In this document: positions 6,166 to 6,219 of the stretch, one piece after another
Numbering within the stretch: the first letter of the stretch is position 1
Layout of the letters: every line of letters starts with the position of its first letter
Assembly (NCBI GenBank): GCA_030598905.1
Contig: JAUVPA010000105.1
Location: 1-6,219, forward strand
Source of the DNA: Acidimicrobiia bacterium
GTDB lineage: Bacteria; Actinomycetota; Acidimicrobiia; Spongiisociales; UBA5794
DNA length: 6,219 nt
Reading direction: 5' to 3'
Translations under genes and position numbers: made by a program
The notes under the pieces: model-generated
Seen by the model: the letters and a program-made list of their open reading frames with translations, nothing else
Databases searched by the model: none
Told to the model about the DNA's origin: nothing

Positions 6166-6219
6166 GCCTTGGGTCTCGAGCCTTGGGCCCTGGGCTGGCT
6201 AGGGCCCATGGCTCATGGC
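6164..6219. repeat. Degenerate 7-bp-periodic repeat running off the right edge
   Basis: From the last two bases of the stop codon to the window edge, the sequence divides into eight 7-mers: gagcctt, gggtctc, gagcctt, gggccct, gggctgg, ctagggc, ccatggc, tcatggc. GAGCCTTGGG recurs exactly at 6164-6173 and 6178-6187 (14-bp step), and CATGGC recurs at 6207-6212 and 6214-6219 (7-bp step). Composition is low-complexity and unlike the coding DNA beside it. The extent is unknown because the window stops here. Confidence 0.5.
6178..6214 (+). terminator. Strong stem-loop after the transporter operon, probable terminator
   Basis: GAGCCTTGGGCCCT (6178-6191) pairs with AGGGCCCATGGCTC (6201-6214): 13 of 14 positions pair, with a single T-T mismatch, around a 9-base loop. 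It begins 12 bases after the stop codon of the binding-protein gene. No T-rich tract follows in the few bases visible, which is common for terminators in GC-rich actinobacteria but lowers certainty. The two arms also fall within the 7-bp repeat pattern, so the structure may be a by-product of that repeat. Confidence 0.5.

Noticed and set aside
1..6219. CRISPR arrays, tRNA or rRNA genes, transposases, phage genes, toxin-antitoxin pairs
   Set aside because: No spaced direct repeats of CRISPR size, no cloverleaf-like segments and no mobile-element protein were recognised; almost all of the window is accounted for by metabolic and transport genes.

Overview
The window is a compact one-strand gene array from a GC-rich bacterium, most likely an actinobacterium. 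The grounds for that are GTG and TTG start codons, stop/start overlaps at four of the junctions, and a lipoprotein leader ending in AAC-GSGDD. I cannot name a genus; Acidimicrobiia-like or other non-model Actinomycetota would fit, and Chloroflexota are not excluded.

Bases 1-2663 are the distal part of an NAD-dependent, molybdo/tungsto-type formate dehydrogenase (FDH) operon. A 15-codon tail of an upstream gene runs off the left edge and may be the end of the catalytic alpha subunit. It overlaps (TGATG) a 586-aa NuoE-NuoF fusion, the diaphorase that passes electrons to NAD+. That gene overlaps (ATGA) a 285-aa iron-sulfur protein with a 2Fe-2S domain, a 2x[4Fe-4S] ferredoxin domain and a final Fe4S4 domain of the kind that normally opens the catalytic FDH subunit. 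The protein stops right after this domain, so the FDH alpha chain is either split and rearranged or truncated here.

Bases 2685-6165 encode a complete OpuC/ProU-type quaternary-amine (glycine betaine, choline, carnitine or similar) ABC importer. It has an ATPase with tandem CBS domains, two permeases of 229 and 236 aa, and a lipoprotein substrate-binding protein. The ATPase starts only 21 bp after the iron-sulfur gene, and the ATPase-permease-permease genes overlap by 4 bp each, so read-through transcription from the FDH genes is likely. The binding protein is set apart by a 90-bp leader with a possible promoter, a GC-rich hairpin and a strong Shine-Dalgarno site, which suggests it is made in excess.

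Bases 6166-6219 hold a strong stem-loop with 7-bp periodicity, which may be the operon terminator, the edge of a degenerate heptamer repeat, or both.

One way the parts could work together (inference): an imported methylated amine is demethylated, its C1 units are oxidised to formate, and the FDH oxidises formate to CO2 with gain of NADH. Equally, the two blocks may simply be neighbours.
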